Assembly: GCA_035610835.1 (NCBI GenBank)
Contig: CM069448.1
Span: forward strand, 26,995,905 to 27,059,904
Length of the DNA stretch: 64,000 nt
Reading direction: 5' to 3'
DNA from: Ophiura sarsii
Lineage: Eukaryota > Echinodermata > Ophiuroidea > Amphilepidida > Ophiuridae
Positions 45,176 through 57,126 of the stretch are shown here, piece by piece. The notes under the pieces were generated by a model, which saw only the letters and a program-made list of their open reading frames with translations, ran no database searches and was not told where the DNA came from. Numbering within the stretch: position 1 is the stretch's first letter; the number at the start of each line of letters is the position of its first letter. The position numbers and the translations under genes are program-made.

Positions 45176-46442
45176 CAGGCGCGGATCCAGAAATTGATTA
45201 GGGGGTGACCCATTATTGGAATATTTGGTGTAACCAAAGCGGTGTGCGCGGTGAGCCCTCCGCAAGTGGAAATCTTTTCAATTTTCGAACTCATTTGCTG
45301 TATACGTACTTTTGACCAATATTTTATCGAAAAGCCACCTCTTCATTTCCAATCAGTGGCCTAACTAGACTTTTTCATTTGGGGGGCAAGAAGGGGCAGT
45401 GACTTGAAATGGGGGGGGGGGGGGGGGGGGGGCTCCTAATGGGGGGGGTGGGGGCTCCATTCCACACTCACACCGATTGGTTTCATTTGGGGGGGGGCAA
45501 GCGGGACTCCCCCCCCCCCCCCCCGCTGGTTACGCCACTGTTTCCAATCAATATGTTGTTTTTATCAATGCAAGAAAGAAGTTGAGCTTATATACTGATA
45601 TTTTCTTGATTTAAGTATAGATTATTAAAAAGTGCGGACAGGAGTGTAAATGGATGTGCCCCCTCGAACTCATTTGGTGTGATCTGGTGTATACTTTTGA
45701 CCAACATTTTATGTTGTTTCCCCACACCCTGTTGGTATATCTTGCTTTTACTATAGCATTTTTTCGAGATATCCTCTTGTATCAGTTTTCTGATCCTTGG
45801 TGTGTTTTGTTCCTGGTTCCGTTGGATTCATCTTTTTACATTTTATACAACATTTTATTGAAAAGCCAACCTCTTCATTTCCAATCAATATTTTGGTTTT
45901 ATCAATGCAAGAAAGAAGTTGAGCTTATACTGATATTTTCTTGATTTATGTATATGGTTGCAAAGGGGGGAGTCCGAGGGGCCCCCTCAGAATTGGATTT
46001 TTTTTACCGCTATTTTATTGAAAAGCCATCACTTTATTTCCAATCAATATAGGCTTTTTATATAGGCCCATGCCAGAAAGAAGTTGTGCATACTGATAAA
46101 TATATATTCTTGATTTAAAATTGTTATTTTGAAAAACTTTAGGTTTAAAAAAACATATCGATAGTTATACTAGTTACCTCCAAAATATCAAATTTCTCGT
46201 CAACGTACACGGAATATATATCCCAACCGACGTCCACTCTAAACGTTGTTTTGTCCCTTGCATGCCTCCCCGCTTGCCTTTTGTACCCCCACCCCTTTTC
46301 TTTTTCGTTTGTCCCCCTTTCTTCCTTTCTCTTTCCCTTTTTTTCTTTCTTTTTTCCATTTTCTTTTCCCTTTTTTCCTTTTTCTTTTGCTCTTTTTATG
46401 GGGGGGGGGGGGGGGGGGGAGGCCCCCCTGGATCCGCCACTG
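45176..46442. mobile_element. hAT-like element with internal repeats, hosting a nested hAT-like MITE
   Basis: CAGGCGCGGATCCAG and CTGGATCCGCCACTG are the ends. The flanks GAGTGTAA and GATTGTAT agree at 6 of 8 positions, a plausible old target duplication. The interior contains the AAACTCATTTGG / ACTTTTGACCAA / AAGAAGTTGAGC unit also found in 24,443-25,482, and a long pyrimidine tract at 46,290-46,400. Confidence 0.72.
45354..45540. mobile_element. Nested hAT-like MITE, perfect 8-bp TSD
   Basis: CAGTGGCCTAACTAGAC left, TGGTTACGCCACTG right, flanked by TTTCCAAT (45,346-45,353 and 45,541-45,548). It interrupts a repeat unit of the surrounding element, so it is younger. Confidence 0.88.
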
Positions 46443-46715
46443 GATTGTATAACACCAAATAATTGATCCATCATAATATGTGTACATTTGATATAAATCA
46501 CACACATTCTTTGACACCGCAAAGTTGTTTTGTCACATAAAAAAAAGAATTGTTTGAAATTATAATCTTATATTGGTCATAGCACAGGTAGGCTATAACA
46601 TGGTAAAGCATATGTGGAGACCCCAACGTTGGTTTATCAGATTGGTACAGGTTCCAAATTGTTCACTTACAAAAAATGTCCCACTTAATCCTTATAATGA
46701 TAAATATACCCTGTG

Positions 46716-47031
46716 CAGTGGCGTACCCAGGATTTGGAAGTAAGGGTCGGAAATTACCAATTTGCCGACAAACGTGCTGTACCTTAATAATAGACTGAAC
46801 AAATGTGCTATTTTGCACTAATTTGGCCATAATTCGGGTACATCTTGGCTTTAAATAAGCTTCTTAAATAATGTTGTTGACAGATGTGTGTGTAGAGCGC
46901 AGAGATTTGCTATTTTTGTACTAATTTAACTATCATAATTCTAAAAGTCGGGAGAGAAGCAAGGATCCAGCCTTGTTTAATTGCCAACATGCCGCGATTT
47001 GCCAACAGACCATGCCTTTGGTTACGCCATG
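46716..47031. mobile_element. Diverged hAT-like element
   Basis: CAGTGGCGTACCCAGG at the left and GGTTACGCCATG at the right. G tracts are reduced to single GGG triplets. No TSD seen. Confidence 0.55.
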
Positions 47032-47264
47032 ATACTGGGTTCTTATCTGCTCTAAATAGTCACATTTATCTTGTTCTTGACGGTGTAATATAATATCTCT
47101 CCTTTCCTTAACCGGATTGAGATAAATAAATAAAGACAGTCAGCTTTTTATCTATCAGGATTGATATGCGAGTCCCTCTTCCAATCACTATGTGGATTGT
47201 GTTGTCCCCTCAAGCATCCTGTGTATATCTTTGGTTTCTGTTGCTTTGCATAAAATATCATATA

Positions 47265-47470
47265 CTGTAAAAGCTGAAATATTCGCGGTGGTTTTATTTT
47301 CGCGCTTTTCGCGCAAATCTTTTTCGCGAAAATTATAACACACGAAAAAATCGCTTTACACATTCATGCAATGGTTTCAGACGGTCGCCCGCGAAAAAAA
47401 CAATTCGCGAAATGTCTTTGATATCAAAATCCGCGAAAATATCTGTACGCGAAAATATTGGCTTTTACAG
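47265..47470. mobile_element. TA-flanked MITE with TTTTCGCGAA motifs
   Basis: CTGTAAAAGC...GCTTTTACAG ends flanked by TA on both sides. Eight or more CGCGAAAA or TTCGCG motifs inside. TA target suggests Tc1/mariner mobilisation. Confidence 0.82.
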
Positions 47471-47479
47471 TAATCATTC

Positions 47480-47760
47480 TAATAATGTTCTACTGGCCTA
47501 GTGACCAAAGACCCGGAGGCCATCAAGTGTCTATTTTACAGGTTGTTAGCATAAATACTGGAAAAGTTGTTTTTCAGTATTTATGGTTGTTTAGTCTGCT
47601 GCTATTGTTAACTATAGTAGCAAGGTCATGTGGGGGATTTACATCTGAAAAGGGCCTCAGGGTATGTCCCACTGACTGGCATGCCTAATCTGGGTATTGG
47701 AGAATTTATGACCGGCCAATACCTAAATCGCCGCCGCTGGTATAAAAGTGATTAGGCAGT
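47480..47760 (-). repeat. Interspersed repeat family 'CCAATTCCCAGAT' (copy 3, inverted)
   Basis: TGCCTAATCTGGGTATTGGAG and GGCCAATACCTAAAT are complements of blocks in 42,430-42,610. Diverged. Confidence 0.6.
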
Positions 47761-48975
47761 CGAAAACACAATGCATGGATCAAGCTCAACTTGTATGGGT
47801 CGCCAGGCTGGATTTTATTGTTAAGTTAAGAGCTGCCTGCCTGGTTGGGCTATTCAATTTGAAATCCATACATCACCTATCGTAAACATAACTGTAAACA
47901 TATTTACATTTTAGACAACCTAAAATAAAGTCAAAATCACGTGTGTGTTGGGGTAAATTGAACGTAAACTAGAGCATCTGGAATCGAGATTAAGCCAAAT
48001 TAAGATTATTCAAAGATGAACTGGGCATGTCATCCAAGGAAAGGTAAAAATTGGTGTGATTGACAACACTATAATGACGTAATGGTAAAAATGGCAGCCT
48101 CCAGGCAATCCAGGAATGCGCTGCGCAGATTTTTAAAAAAAAAAGTATTTTTTATTCAATCTTACCATGAAAGTAATCTGTTACTTCCATGATCTTACTG
48201 ACTGTATGCTCATCTACTTTGATCTAATAATGACTAGTGCATTTGTGTGTGTAGGGGAGGGGGCACCAAAAAACCAGCCAAGTCAATCAGATTTTATGTT
48301 GCCATTCAAAATCTCACACAAATGAATTCTTTCAATCAATCAGTGTCAATTAAGGAAAAATTGAATATTTTCAATCCACTTCATAAAGTTGCAATGTTCT
48401 GTGTATTGTGTAAATTGTGTGATGAGATCACAATAAATGAGGCATATAATATGTGCATATTTCAACTTGATTGTATCTGTCATTTGCAATGCTATATATT
48501 TTGCAGAAAACCCTGTTAAAATGGGCAATTAATTACAAAGATATGAGCAATTGAAGGTTCTCAAAACATTAGAAAGGAATAGGAATTCCATCTTTTGTAA
48601 GGATGTACCTCAAAATAATTATTCCCGACTTCTTACTCATTTTAATGTTCAAATGATCATACAAAGCAGAAATGGTATTTTTTCGTCGAATCAACATAAT
48701 TCAAGAATGAAATGATCAATTTAAAAAATGATGTGGCTGCTGCAGTGTTAATTGACTCTTAGAAATCAATCAAATATGCATTCAGTGTATCGCAAGACTT
48801 TAAAAATACTTGATTTTCGCAGAGTGCAATCTTTTGATAATAATGCAGACTTGAGAGGCTGGGAATAATACACAGGGGGTGGGGGCACTCAAATATTGAT
48901 AGTTATTGACCATTTATTGTGAAATGGTAAAAGGTATGTGACTTTATGTATAAAAGGGGGCCCAGAATGTTTATA
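47761..48975. other. Spacer, nothing recognised
   Basis: AT-rich, with a 90-codon frame at 48,247-48,519 that has no motif or splice support. Confidence 0.5.
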
Positions 48976-49671
48976 CAGGGTGTATCAGAATGAACTGTAC
49001 CGTGTTTCTAAAATGGTTATTGTTTTAAATTTTAACACCTGCAACATAAAGGTGAACATGTTTCCTATATTATATGTTAATTTCATTGAGATATCTCTTT
49101 TTGTTCTCGTGTGGCAAGACATATCAAAAATTGATGAAAAATGTGTTTTCAATTTCAATCAATCCTCTCTACCACTACCCCAACATTTCAAAAAATGTAA
49201 CCCACACCACAATATTCAAAACGCCCGCCAAAGAAAGGAAAGTTAAAACCACGCAAGCAGAACAAATCCCGGTGTATTTGCGGATTAAAAATCAAAATTT
49301 ATCTCCAAATTTCACCCACAATAGTATGCAAATAATAAATAGTTAAATACAAGTGTTGTGAAAAGTTGAGATATGGCGACCAACAATAAACCCTGTCCTA
49401 TGGACGGATGGATATCTTAGGTACATGTACATGTAGGGTTAATAATTTCACAGATTTTTTAAATTGATCATTTCGAACAAAATTGAAATTTACCATCTTT
49501 ACCAGAAAGTCTGTATTTTCCATCAGAAATGTCCGTTTTTCAAAATTTAAAATTCTTATGAAAGCTAGGCGTTTGCGCAAGATATATGTGAAAACAGTTT
49601 GAACAATATCAATCGAATTCATACCGTTAAAAATCATATTGCCTCGGTACAGTTCATTCTGATAAACCCTA
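48976..49671. mobile_element. Mariner-like TIR element, no intact transposase
   Basis: CAGGGTGTATCAGAATGAAC at the left is inverted at the right as GTTCATTCTGATAAACCC, followed by CTGTACC/GGTACAG in the stem. TA precedes the left end. About 700 bp; frames inside are short. Confidence 0.78.
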
Positions 49672-49809
49672 ATCCTAACCGTACCCAGGGACAGCTCCAG
49701 GTACCCTGTCTTTTTGAGACTGCATGTTTGGTGAAGTCATTTTTGGTAGGGCTATTATACCGCCAGCTTAATAAAAGTGGGCCCAAACTTTTGTAAAGAA
49801 AAATGTACA

Positions 49810-50057
49810 TATATCGAGGGCTAAGAACCACAAGGCCTTATTTTGACCATTTTGAGAAAAAGACTATTGACGATTTTTAAACACATTGGGGAGATGGAGA
49901 TGAGGCCTTGTGATCCTGGCTACAACTTTGAAAGGGGTTGTGATATGGAGATAGGCTGTGTTACTGGAAAGAGAATTTCTTTCTGAAAATTTTGATACCA
50001 AAATCTCATTTTTGAAAAAATGGAGATGAGGCCTTGTGTTTTTGAGCCCTCGATATA
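49810..50057. mobile_element. MITE with TATATCGAGGGCT ends
   Basis: TATATCGAGGGCTAAGAACC and the complementary right end, with CACAAGGCCT/GAGGCCTTGTG continuing the stem; GGAGATGAGGCCTTGTG occurs twice inside. 248 bp. Confidence 0.78.
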
Positions 50058-51860
50058 TTTCCTAAGAGCAGGAATTGTGCCTTGTATTAGACGCACATTT
50101 GGCACATTGGTGACACTTTCTACACTGCATCTCCAAAAAAGTCTTTTCCACCAAACACATAGCAATTCACAATTGAATTTAAGATGTATGAAAACATGCA
50201 GCAAATTTAAGCCAGTTCTCAGGCAATGCAATTGTCTGATGTACTTTTGCTGATTCTGAATAATCTTTGTTGCTGTATCTGTGACTTTTTACTGATCCAA
50301 ATGTCTGCACTTCTATTTATTTTCAGCCTATTTAGGGGATTTTTAGCCCCAATTCACACACTTTTGTCAGTCATGTCCTTCTTTCTTATTAAGGCATCTC
50401 CTGGCATACGTGCCGACATATTTTTATCATTCATAACCTCATTAACATGCTTTATACACATATCTCAATCAAATAATTTGATTACATTGCTTTGGAAAGA
50501 AAATATTTGGATGAAAGCAATGGTTTTACTCCTTCAACCACCCATTTGAGCCTCCCATTTGAGCACCACCCATTCCCCCGGGTTATCAATTTCTGCTCAG
50601 TTACTAGTTGTTATAAAGTGCTCAACAAAAGAAAGTCATACACTTTGTTTAGGTCCTTTAGAATAACTTCTAATTATGTTTTTTACCAAACAGACTAGAT
50701 AGACATTTGGATGAATCTCTCCGGCACAATTTGATACCAAATATCCCACCTAACAACAAAGATAAACCATGATTTTAAGCACCATTTAACGAAAATTAGT
50801 CACTTTAATTAGTCAAATTAATCGGAAGTTACTTTAAAGGACCTAAACAAAGTGTATGACTTTATTTTGTTGAGCACTTTAAATGTTTCCCTTCCACACC
50901 CTATGCTGCCCCATCGCGACAAAAGGAAGTAACTCCATTTTGATTATTTTGAGATACAAGCCTTGCTGCTGTATCTGTGATTTTTTATTTGGTTGAAATA
51001 TTTGTTGTGATAAATAAGTAACACATATTTAATTAACAAATGTCAATTGGTTGAGTTTGTAATTAATTGAATGGAGGAAATCAATATAATTGCTTACTAA
51101 TTGTGGTCATTGCTCCTTTTTGTCATGGTTTTTCATAGGATGCCCTATACTTTGCATGTACAAAGTACAAAATGTGACATTTGTTAAATGTTATCCAATG
51201 TGTAGCATCTACATAGGTCTGTGAAATTAAAATGGCATCTTCTGATTTTTTTCTTCTGATTTTTTCTCAGGTGAAATCGATCAAACAATATGAACGCAAA
51301 CTCTGTAGATGTATTTTTGGCTTAAAGTACCGAAGTATTTCAAATGAGCCGTCGTCGTCAAAAGAATAACAAGGAGCTTTGTTATTTGCATTTTAATTGA
51401 ACAGCGGAGGGTGTTATAAGCATTGGGAGCTTGTTTTTTCTCCATGAAAGACAGCCAAAACTCTTAATTTCTCATACCCAATCAGAAGAGTGAAAAGGAG
51501 ACCCTATATTACAGTGTATCATCCCCCAAACACCTTTTCCACCAAACACCCTGCTCCCCCCCCCCCCAAAAAAAATGTGACTAGTTATCAATGTTTCCCC
51601 ACTGCACGCTATGTACAAACTTGACATTTTTTAAATGTTACTATCCAATGCATATGTAGCTCTGTAAAATTAAAATGTCATATTTTGATTTTTAATATAT
51701 TTTCTAATGCAAAATCAATCAAAGAATCTGAACACAAACACTGTAGATGTATTTTTGGCTTAAAGTACCGAAGTTTTTCAAATGAGCTGTCGTCTAAAGA
51801 ATAACAAGGCGTGTTGTTCTGGCATTTTAATTGAACAGCAGGCGGTGCACACAAATTAAA
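50058..51860 (+). repeat. Degenerate direct duplication, interrupted by the 50,616 MITE
   Basis: GTAGATGTATTTTTGGCTTA, AAGTACCGAAGT and ATTTTAATTGAACAGC recur at 51,305-51,410 and 51,740-51,840. TGCTGTATCTGTGA-TTTTTA recurs at 50,270 and 50,967, and TTTTCCACCAAACAC at 50,143 and 51,534. The spacing is several hundred bases. No gene. Confidence 0.65.
50616..50879. mobile_element. TA-flanked MITE with ~60-bp TIRs
   Basis: AAGTGCTCAACAAAAGAAAG and near-complement, continuing through CATACACTTTGTTTAGGTCC. TA on both sides (50,614-50,615; 50,880-50,881). 264 bp, Tc1/mariner-type target. Confidence 0.87.
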
Positions 51861-52018
51861 CGCTCACACTTTTTTTGGTTAAATTAATAACTTTGACAAA
51901 CCAATCAAAAAATAATTAATTGTCATAGAAGTAAGAAGCATTGTAAGGGCAACTACCATAAAATAGGCTTGTTTGATGGGCATCTGGAGATATATGGTCC
52001 AATATGGTCCAATAATAC
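51861..52018. other. Short spacer
   Basis: Nothing recognised. Confidence 0.5.
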
Positions 52019-52362
52019 TGAGAGCGTGTGTGGTCTAGTGGATAAGACGCCGGTCTCACGATGCAAAGGTTGTGAGTTCGTGCCCCGCTACGGTCAACAT
52101 GTTTGTATCCTTGGGCAAGGTACTTAGTCTCAATTGCTTCGTCGACCCAAGCGATATTTGGGGAGCTGTTAGGATATCAAAATCTAAGTAGTGCTGATAG
52201 GCTTGTGCACTTGTCGACTGGTAGCCGCCTAAGTGTAGCGACCAAAGGATTCTGATATCTAAACTGGCAGCAATAATAATTGATTTAAAAGCGCTTTGGG
52301 ACTGTGCTTGCATTGTGGAAAGCGCTATATAAGAACGGTAATATTATTATTATTATTATTTA
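52019..52362 (+). repeat. tRNA-derived SINE with (ATT)n tail
   Basis: The head has a pol III A-box-like TGGTCTAGTGGATAAGACGC and, 35 bases on, a B-box-like GAGTTCGTGCCCC. The body is about 170 bp. The 3' end AAAGCGCTATATAAGAACGG followed by (ATT)n resembles CR1/L2-type LINE tails, which implies retroposition by such a LINE. A copy of a fitting LINE class is at 36,425. It is not a functional tRNA gene: the cloverleaf is imperfect and the body continues. Confidence 0.85.
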
Positions 52363-53066
52363 TTTCAAACACAATCAGTTACAAATGTATTGGTAGTACT
52401 CTGCCTTGGTTTTCTTCTTAAAAGTAGTTAATTGAAAATAAAAAGTAGTCAAATTCTAGGAATGTATAAATATTTTATTTGTTTTCTTTAAAGCTTTGTG
52501 CGACAAAATGATCTGAGCTTTAGGACAAAGTGGGAGCCACTGTCCCCCTCCCCCCTCCTCATTCTCTTGTCGTTGACTGGTCCCCTGGGTGTTCATTACA
52601 TTTGTTTATCAAAACTGCAGAATAGCAACGAGAAATGAAAAATTGATGAAGAAAAAAAAAGTTGCAACTGTATCATCTAAAAAAAGGTCTTGCCACCCCA
52701 ATTTAACGTCAGTGAGAGAGGAGGCTTGTTTTTCCCCCGAGGGTTTTTTAATAAAAAGAAAGAAAATCTTTATCACCAGCTGTATCTCTTGTAAGTGCTG
52801 TGTGTGACTGGTATTATATTCATGAATGATACATACAGGGTTCAAAAGAAGTTATAAAATGACGTTTTACATTTTCATGCTAAGATCCACTTTTTTGAAA
52901 AACATCATTTTGGGGAAATGTGACTGTTGTGGGGGAATTGGTTGGGTACGCAAATGTTATCCCTTTTCATAAGTTTTTCAACTTCTCAAAATGTCTAATT
53001 GTGTGTGGAGTTATACAAACAAACATGATCTAATTTGAGGGGGCATTACTTCTTTTGAACCCTTTA
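52363..53066. other. Spacer, nothing recognised
   Basis: AT-rich. An open frame at 52,589-52,807 is lysine-rich and featureless. Confidence 0.5.
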
Positions 53067-53595
53067 TGCACTTATCAATTGCATCCCCGGCCCCAGGGGA
53101 CCCGGGGATAGCGGGGATTAGGGCCGGAACGTACAAATTGCCCATGTGACGTCCCGGCTATAATCGTGTACGGTCCCCGCAGGGCCGGGCACCATTTTGT
53201 GTACGTTTCCGCTACAGTCCCGGCACCCATAGGCCGGGACAAAGTGTACAGTCCCGGCCACCCATTTCCCAGGACAGTATTCACCCGGCTACAGTCCCAA
53301 TGTTGCGTATTTCTTTTTGCAACCATAACGGAATGCATTTCTATGTGTTATTAGGCTTATTCCGTCAAGCGCATCGCATCTCTAGCTTATTTATAGCAAG
53401 CGCCCGGGGTGTACTTTTGTGTCCCTTAGTGTAAGTCCCCGCTACAAGCCCCGGCTAGCGGGGGCACAGTTTGTACGTCCGCGTACACGCCCCCGCATAG
53501 CCGGGCATCATTTTGTGTACACTCGTGTACGGTCCCCGCATGGTCCCCGCCATGCCCCGGGTCCCCAGGGGCCAGGCTTGCAATTGATAAGTGCA
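53067..53595. mobile_element. TTA-flanked GC-rich TIR element
   Basis: TGCACTTATCAATTGCA and its perfect complement at the right, with TTA on each side (53,064-53,066; 53,596-53,598). A three-base TTA target fits PIF/Harbinger. The inside repeats GTCCCCGC and GTGTACGG phrases and is far richer in GC than its neighbours. Relatives: 41,679-41,740, 1,218-1,320. Confidence 0.8.
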
Positions 53596-53598
53596 TTA

Positions 53599-54144
53599 GT
53601 ACAACACAAATCACTTTAGGGTTTTACATTTTCTTAGAATGTATGATTGAATGTTTCAACAATATGGGTGTTTGTAATATTATGTTAAAAGCCAATACTG
53701 GGAATGGGTTAAGCTAATAAGGCTGAAAATGTGAAATAATGAAATGTGTCACAAAAAGTGAACCATTTTGACGAGAAGCAAAACAGTTTAGGTTGCGAGA
53801 CACACTAAGTAATAAACAAGTTTCTGCATTTTTTTATGATTAGAGATCACTTTATTTTTAAGTTCTTATACAAAATTCATAAATTTTGGGTTAAATTTAT
53901 TTTTATTATTTTTATTTAAAAAACTATATAATTATTTGAATTTATTGAAAATTGTTTACATTTTTTGACATTTATTTTTAATTAACAAATCTGATTTGTT
54001 TTCTTCAATTCTAACATTCTCAAGGAAATTATATATTGGCTATCCCTGACTTACCAATTCTACCTAAAACGCTATCAATAACAGTATTCCCCTTTGCCTC
54101 AGCGAATTTCACACTATACGCGTTCAATTAAAGTAAAAGATGCA
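53599..54144. other. AT-rich spacer
   Basis: Nothing recognised. Confidence 0.5.
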
Positions 54145-54575
54145 TTCATTTTCACGTGAATGTCATTACCATATTTGGATTCACCATGATAAATGCATTG
54201 AAATAAGTATAAACATGCCCAGCATTGGTTCAGTAATCCTTGAGATACACTTTGAAAATTGGGAAAAGTTTCTGTTTTGTATATGGTAAAACTGATACTA
54301 ATAAATTATTATAGAGAATCTCATCCCAACTGAAAGAGTGAAATAAACATATAACAAACCACGCCATTGAATGTCCCAACTCGAAAAAGCAAGGACATTC
54401 ACCGGCATGACTTGAACTATGAGAATCAGTTGGGATGAGCTTCTCTATTATAATTTATTTACATTCCTGCTCGTCCCTCTGTACACCTTCGGGTATCCTG
54501 ATTGTAGTTTCTATTCTGTTTCAGTTGGGACTGGTTTCGTATATTGTATTATAATACTAATAGCCGCGTGCAACA
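54145..54575. mobile_element. MITE family CACTTTCCACGCGGC (copy 4), interrupted
   Basis: Blocks CATATTTGGATTCACCATGA and CAGTAATCCTTGAGATACAC precede, and TAGCCGCGTG follows, a second foldback insert (about 54,308-54,450) whose ends are AGAGAATCTCATCCCAACTG and its near-complement. Confidence 0.7.
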
Positions 54576-55066
54576 TTTTAACCTAATACTAGAATGTGCA
54601 ATTTCTGTAGAATAGACCATTTTGAAGAGTAGTAAAAGACATATTTAAAATAGACATACAGGGTGTCCCAAAAGTCTATGCACGTTTTTGAAGAGTCATA
54701 TCTCAAAAAATATAAATCATATGGTATAGATTTAACCATATTTTGATAGACGAGACTTGGGAAATTATTTTGATACCAAACACAACCCTATTGGTGAACC
54801 CACAACATTATAAAACTGGTTGAAAGTTTTTGGCCATGTGCGATCCACCCATACCAAGTACCACACATTGTTGCTAAAATCAGGTGCGCATAAATTAACA
54901 GTATGAAAGCAACGTTGGGCATTAGTCACAGTTCACTGCTTACTTTGCAACATTAATGTTATTACCAAACTCGGTCACTCATAACATAAATAGGCGTAGT
55001 AGACAACATTGCACAGCAAAAGTCTTCATTCAAGATGGTTAACAGGCTAACAGCATAGATAAGTGA

Positions 55067-55440
55067 ATGCAAATTGTATGGTTCTACGCTGAAACCAATT
55101 CAGTTCAACTTACTCAAAAAAAGTTCAGAAAACATTTCAAAGTGAAACGCGCACCAGGAAGAATATCCATTCTGAAGTTGGTGGATCCATTTTTGAACAC
55201 AGAAACTGTGCATGATTTGTATCGATGTGGTAGAAAGACTGGTAGATCAACAAGTCACATTGATGTCATAAGACATGCAGTAGCCATAAGTCCAAAGAGA
55301 TCTATTCGCCGACTTTCCGCAGATTAAAAGATCAACTGTTCACAGAATTTTGCGTAAGGACTTGAAGACGTTTCCAAACAAGATTCAGATCAAACAAAAC
55401 ATTAAAGCAGCGGACATATATAGTTTGTTATTATGATGGG
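55067..55440 (+). pseudogene. Mariner-type transposase, N-terminal DNA-binding part, frameshifted
   Basis: The frame gives FYAETNSVQLTQKKFRKHFK, a first helix-turn-helix, then PGRISILKLVDPFL, a basic GRKTGRSTSHIDVIR linker and SPKRSIRRLSAD. After a one-base shift near 55,325 it continues RSTVHRILRKDLKTFPNKIQ, the end of the second helix-turn-helix. This is the bipartite DNA-binding region of mariner-like transposases. The catalytic Asp-rich domain is absent. Confidence 0.85.
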
Positions 55441-55616
55441 ATCACTATAATGTAAAATTATAAATATTACAATTGACGGATCACTTTCCGTGTAACCAAC
55501 TCTACCCGTCTTTTTGTTAATCTCAATAGGTATGGATTTATGAACTTTATTCCTCCGAAGTATAAAATTACATTTTTGCAGTAATACATATTTTACTTTT
55601 AGGGTGGCATTACATA

Positions 55617-56985
55617 CGAGGGGCATTCAGTAAATAATGAAAGTGATCATGGTATGGGATGCATGAGTGATTCTATTGAGGGATAATGTGATCAATACAA
55701 AGTATGAACCTTTGTCTTTCAAACAATACACTTTTGGAATGTTAGATACCTTTGGTTATGTAATGTCATTAACATAAACACAATAGGTTTCAGACACTGA
55801 CTGAAATCTGTCAATTATTTGGCTGGATATGTAATATGTTGAAAATGGGTTGATCGATACATTTGCGTATATCTCGGCAATGCAAGCATAAAAACAGATA
55901 ACACTTGGCACATAGTTAGAACACACACTTATCTCCGCTTGACATTATTTTTTAGACCTGAATTCCTTAACGCAAATAAGAAGGGACCATCTCAAATGCG
56001 CTTTTATTTAGCAAAATCCGCAATAATATACCTTTGAAAACAACAAAGGATAAAGAACAATGGAGGGATTATAATTTAGTAAATTTGTGTGGGATGTAAA
56101 GCAATAATAGTGGGGATTTCAGAAGGAGCTGTTCATAAAATTTCCTCAAACCATTGAAATTATGTGACGATTACTTTAACAATACATATATAGTAGCTCT
56201 AAAGATAACAGTAATAAGAGAGGTTGTGGCAGCCATCTTTGATTGATACATTCATGTATATCTTTATTTTGACTATCACAATATTTATACACATTGATTT
56301 AAGCATTTTTAATTATTTCTGATTAGAATTTGAAGGCACAGTAAGCTTTTATCTGGTAAATTTCTTGATTTTAGCCATTTGTGGCCCTGTTCAAAATGAT
56401 CTGCCGTCTGCGCATGCGCACATTTTCTGCAGGTTTCATGCGAATAAGTTCAGAAAATTAGTTAACTATCATATGGAATCTCCCAAACTGGTTAATTGCT
56501 TGGATTTTTCATAAATTGTTTGATTTTCCGCAATATTAGTGATTCGCTGACTGGGCATTTTTCAATGAAAATTGGCTATTTGAAATACTGATATTTGTAT
56601 ACTTTTTATTCGATTGCCTCTCCTTACTTTTTACTCATATACTACATACATCAAATTACACAGGGATTTAAGTTATTGTCTTTTTATCATACTTACGTGA
56701 AAAAAAATGGGATTTACCTGCTTCTGGTGTCATGTTATGCAATCTTCTTATCACATGTTTCATACAAATAATTCAAATTTCCCGCCAAATAACTGATTAA
56801 GTAGTGTCCCAAGTGTACTTACTTTGAGACAATGCTATGACGTCATAGTTCACACTTATAAATCCAAAACTGTACTGTTTGAAAGATAAAGGTTCATACT
56901 TTGTATTGATCACATTATCCCCTCAATAGAATCACTCATGCATCCCATACCATGATCACTTTCATTATTTACTGAATGCCCCTCG
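55617..56985. mobile_element. Nested TA-flanked element with ~119-bp TIRs
   Basis: CGAGGGGCATTCAGTAAATA begins both arms, which stay complementary to about 55,735 and from 56,870. TA on each side (55,615-55,616; 56,986-56,987). Mariner-like ends, unusually long TIRs. No transposase seen in the 1.1-kb middle. Confidence 0.85.
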
Positions 56986-57126
56986 TACAGATGTTACTCC
57001 AATGTTTGGTATCAAAATTATTTCCCACATCTCCTCTTTCTAAATATGTATTCATATTTTCAATACGACTTATATTTTGTGAAATAGTAAGCTTTAAAGT
57101 CGTGCATAGACTTTTGGGACACCCTG

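Larger units (their letters stand above)
54659..57126 (+). mobile_element. Mariner-like transposon, defective, hosting a nested element
   Basis: CAGGGTGTCCCAAAAGTC ends continue as a stem through TATGCACG, with TA on both sides (54,657-54,658; 57,127-57,128). A transposase remnant lies at 55,067-55,440. The interval 55,617-56,985 is a separate later insertion. Without it the element is about 1.1 kb, so most of the transposase gene has been lost. Confidence 0.88.

Noticed and set aside
48247..48519. 90-codon frame with basic start
   Set aside because: No splice sites, no motif, AT-rich composition like the surroundings.
52019..52095. Possible tRNA gene
   Set aside because: A- and B-box-like motifs are present but the cloverleaf is poor and the unit continues into a SINE body and (ATT)n tail.
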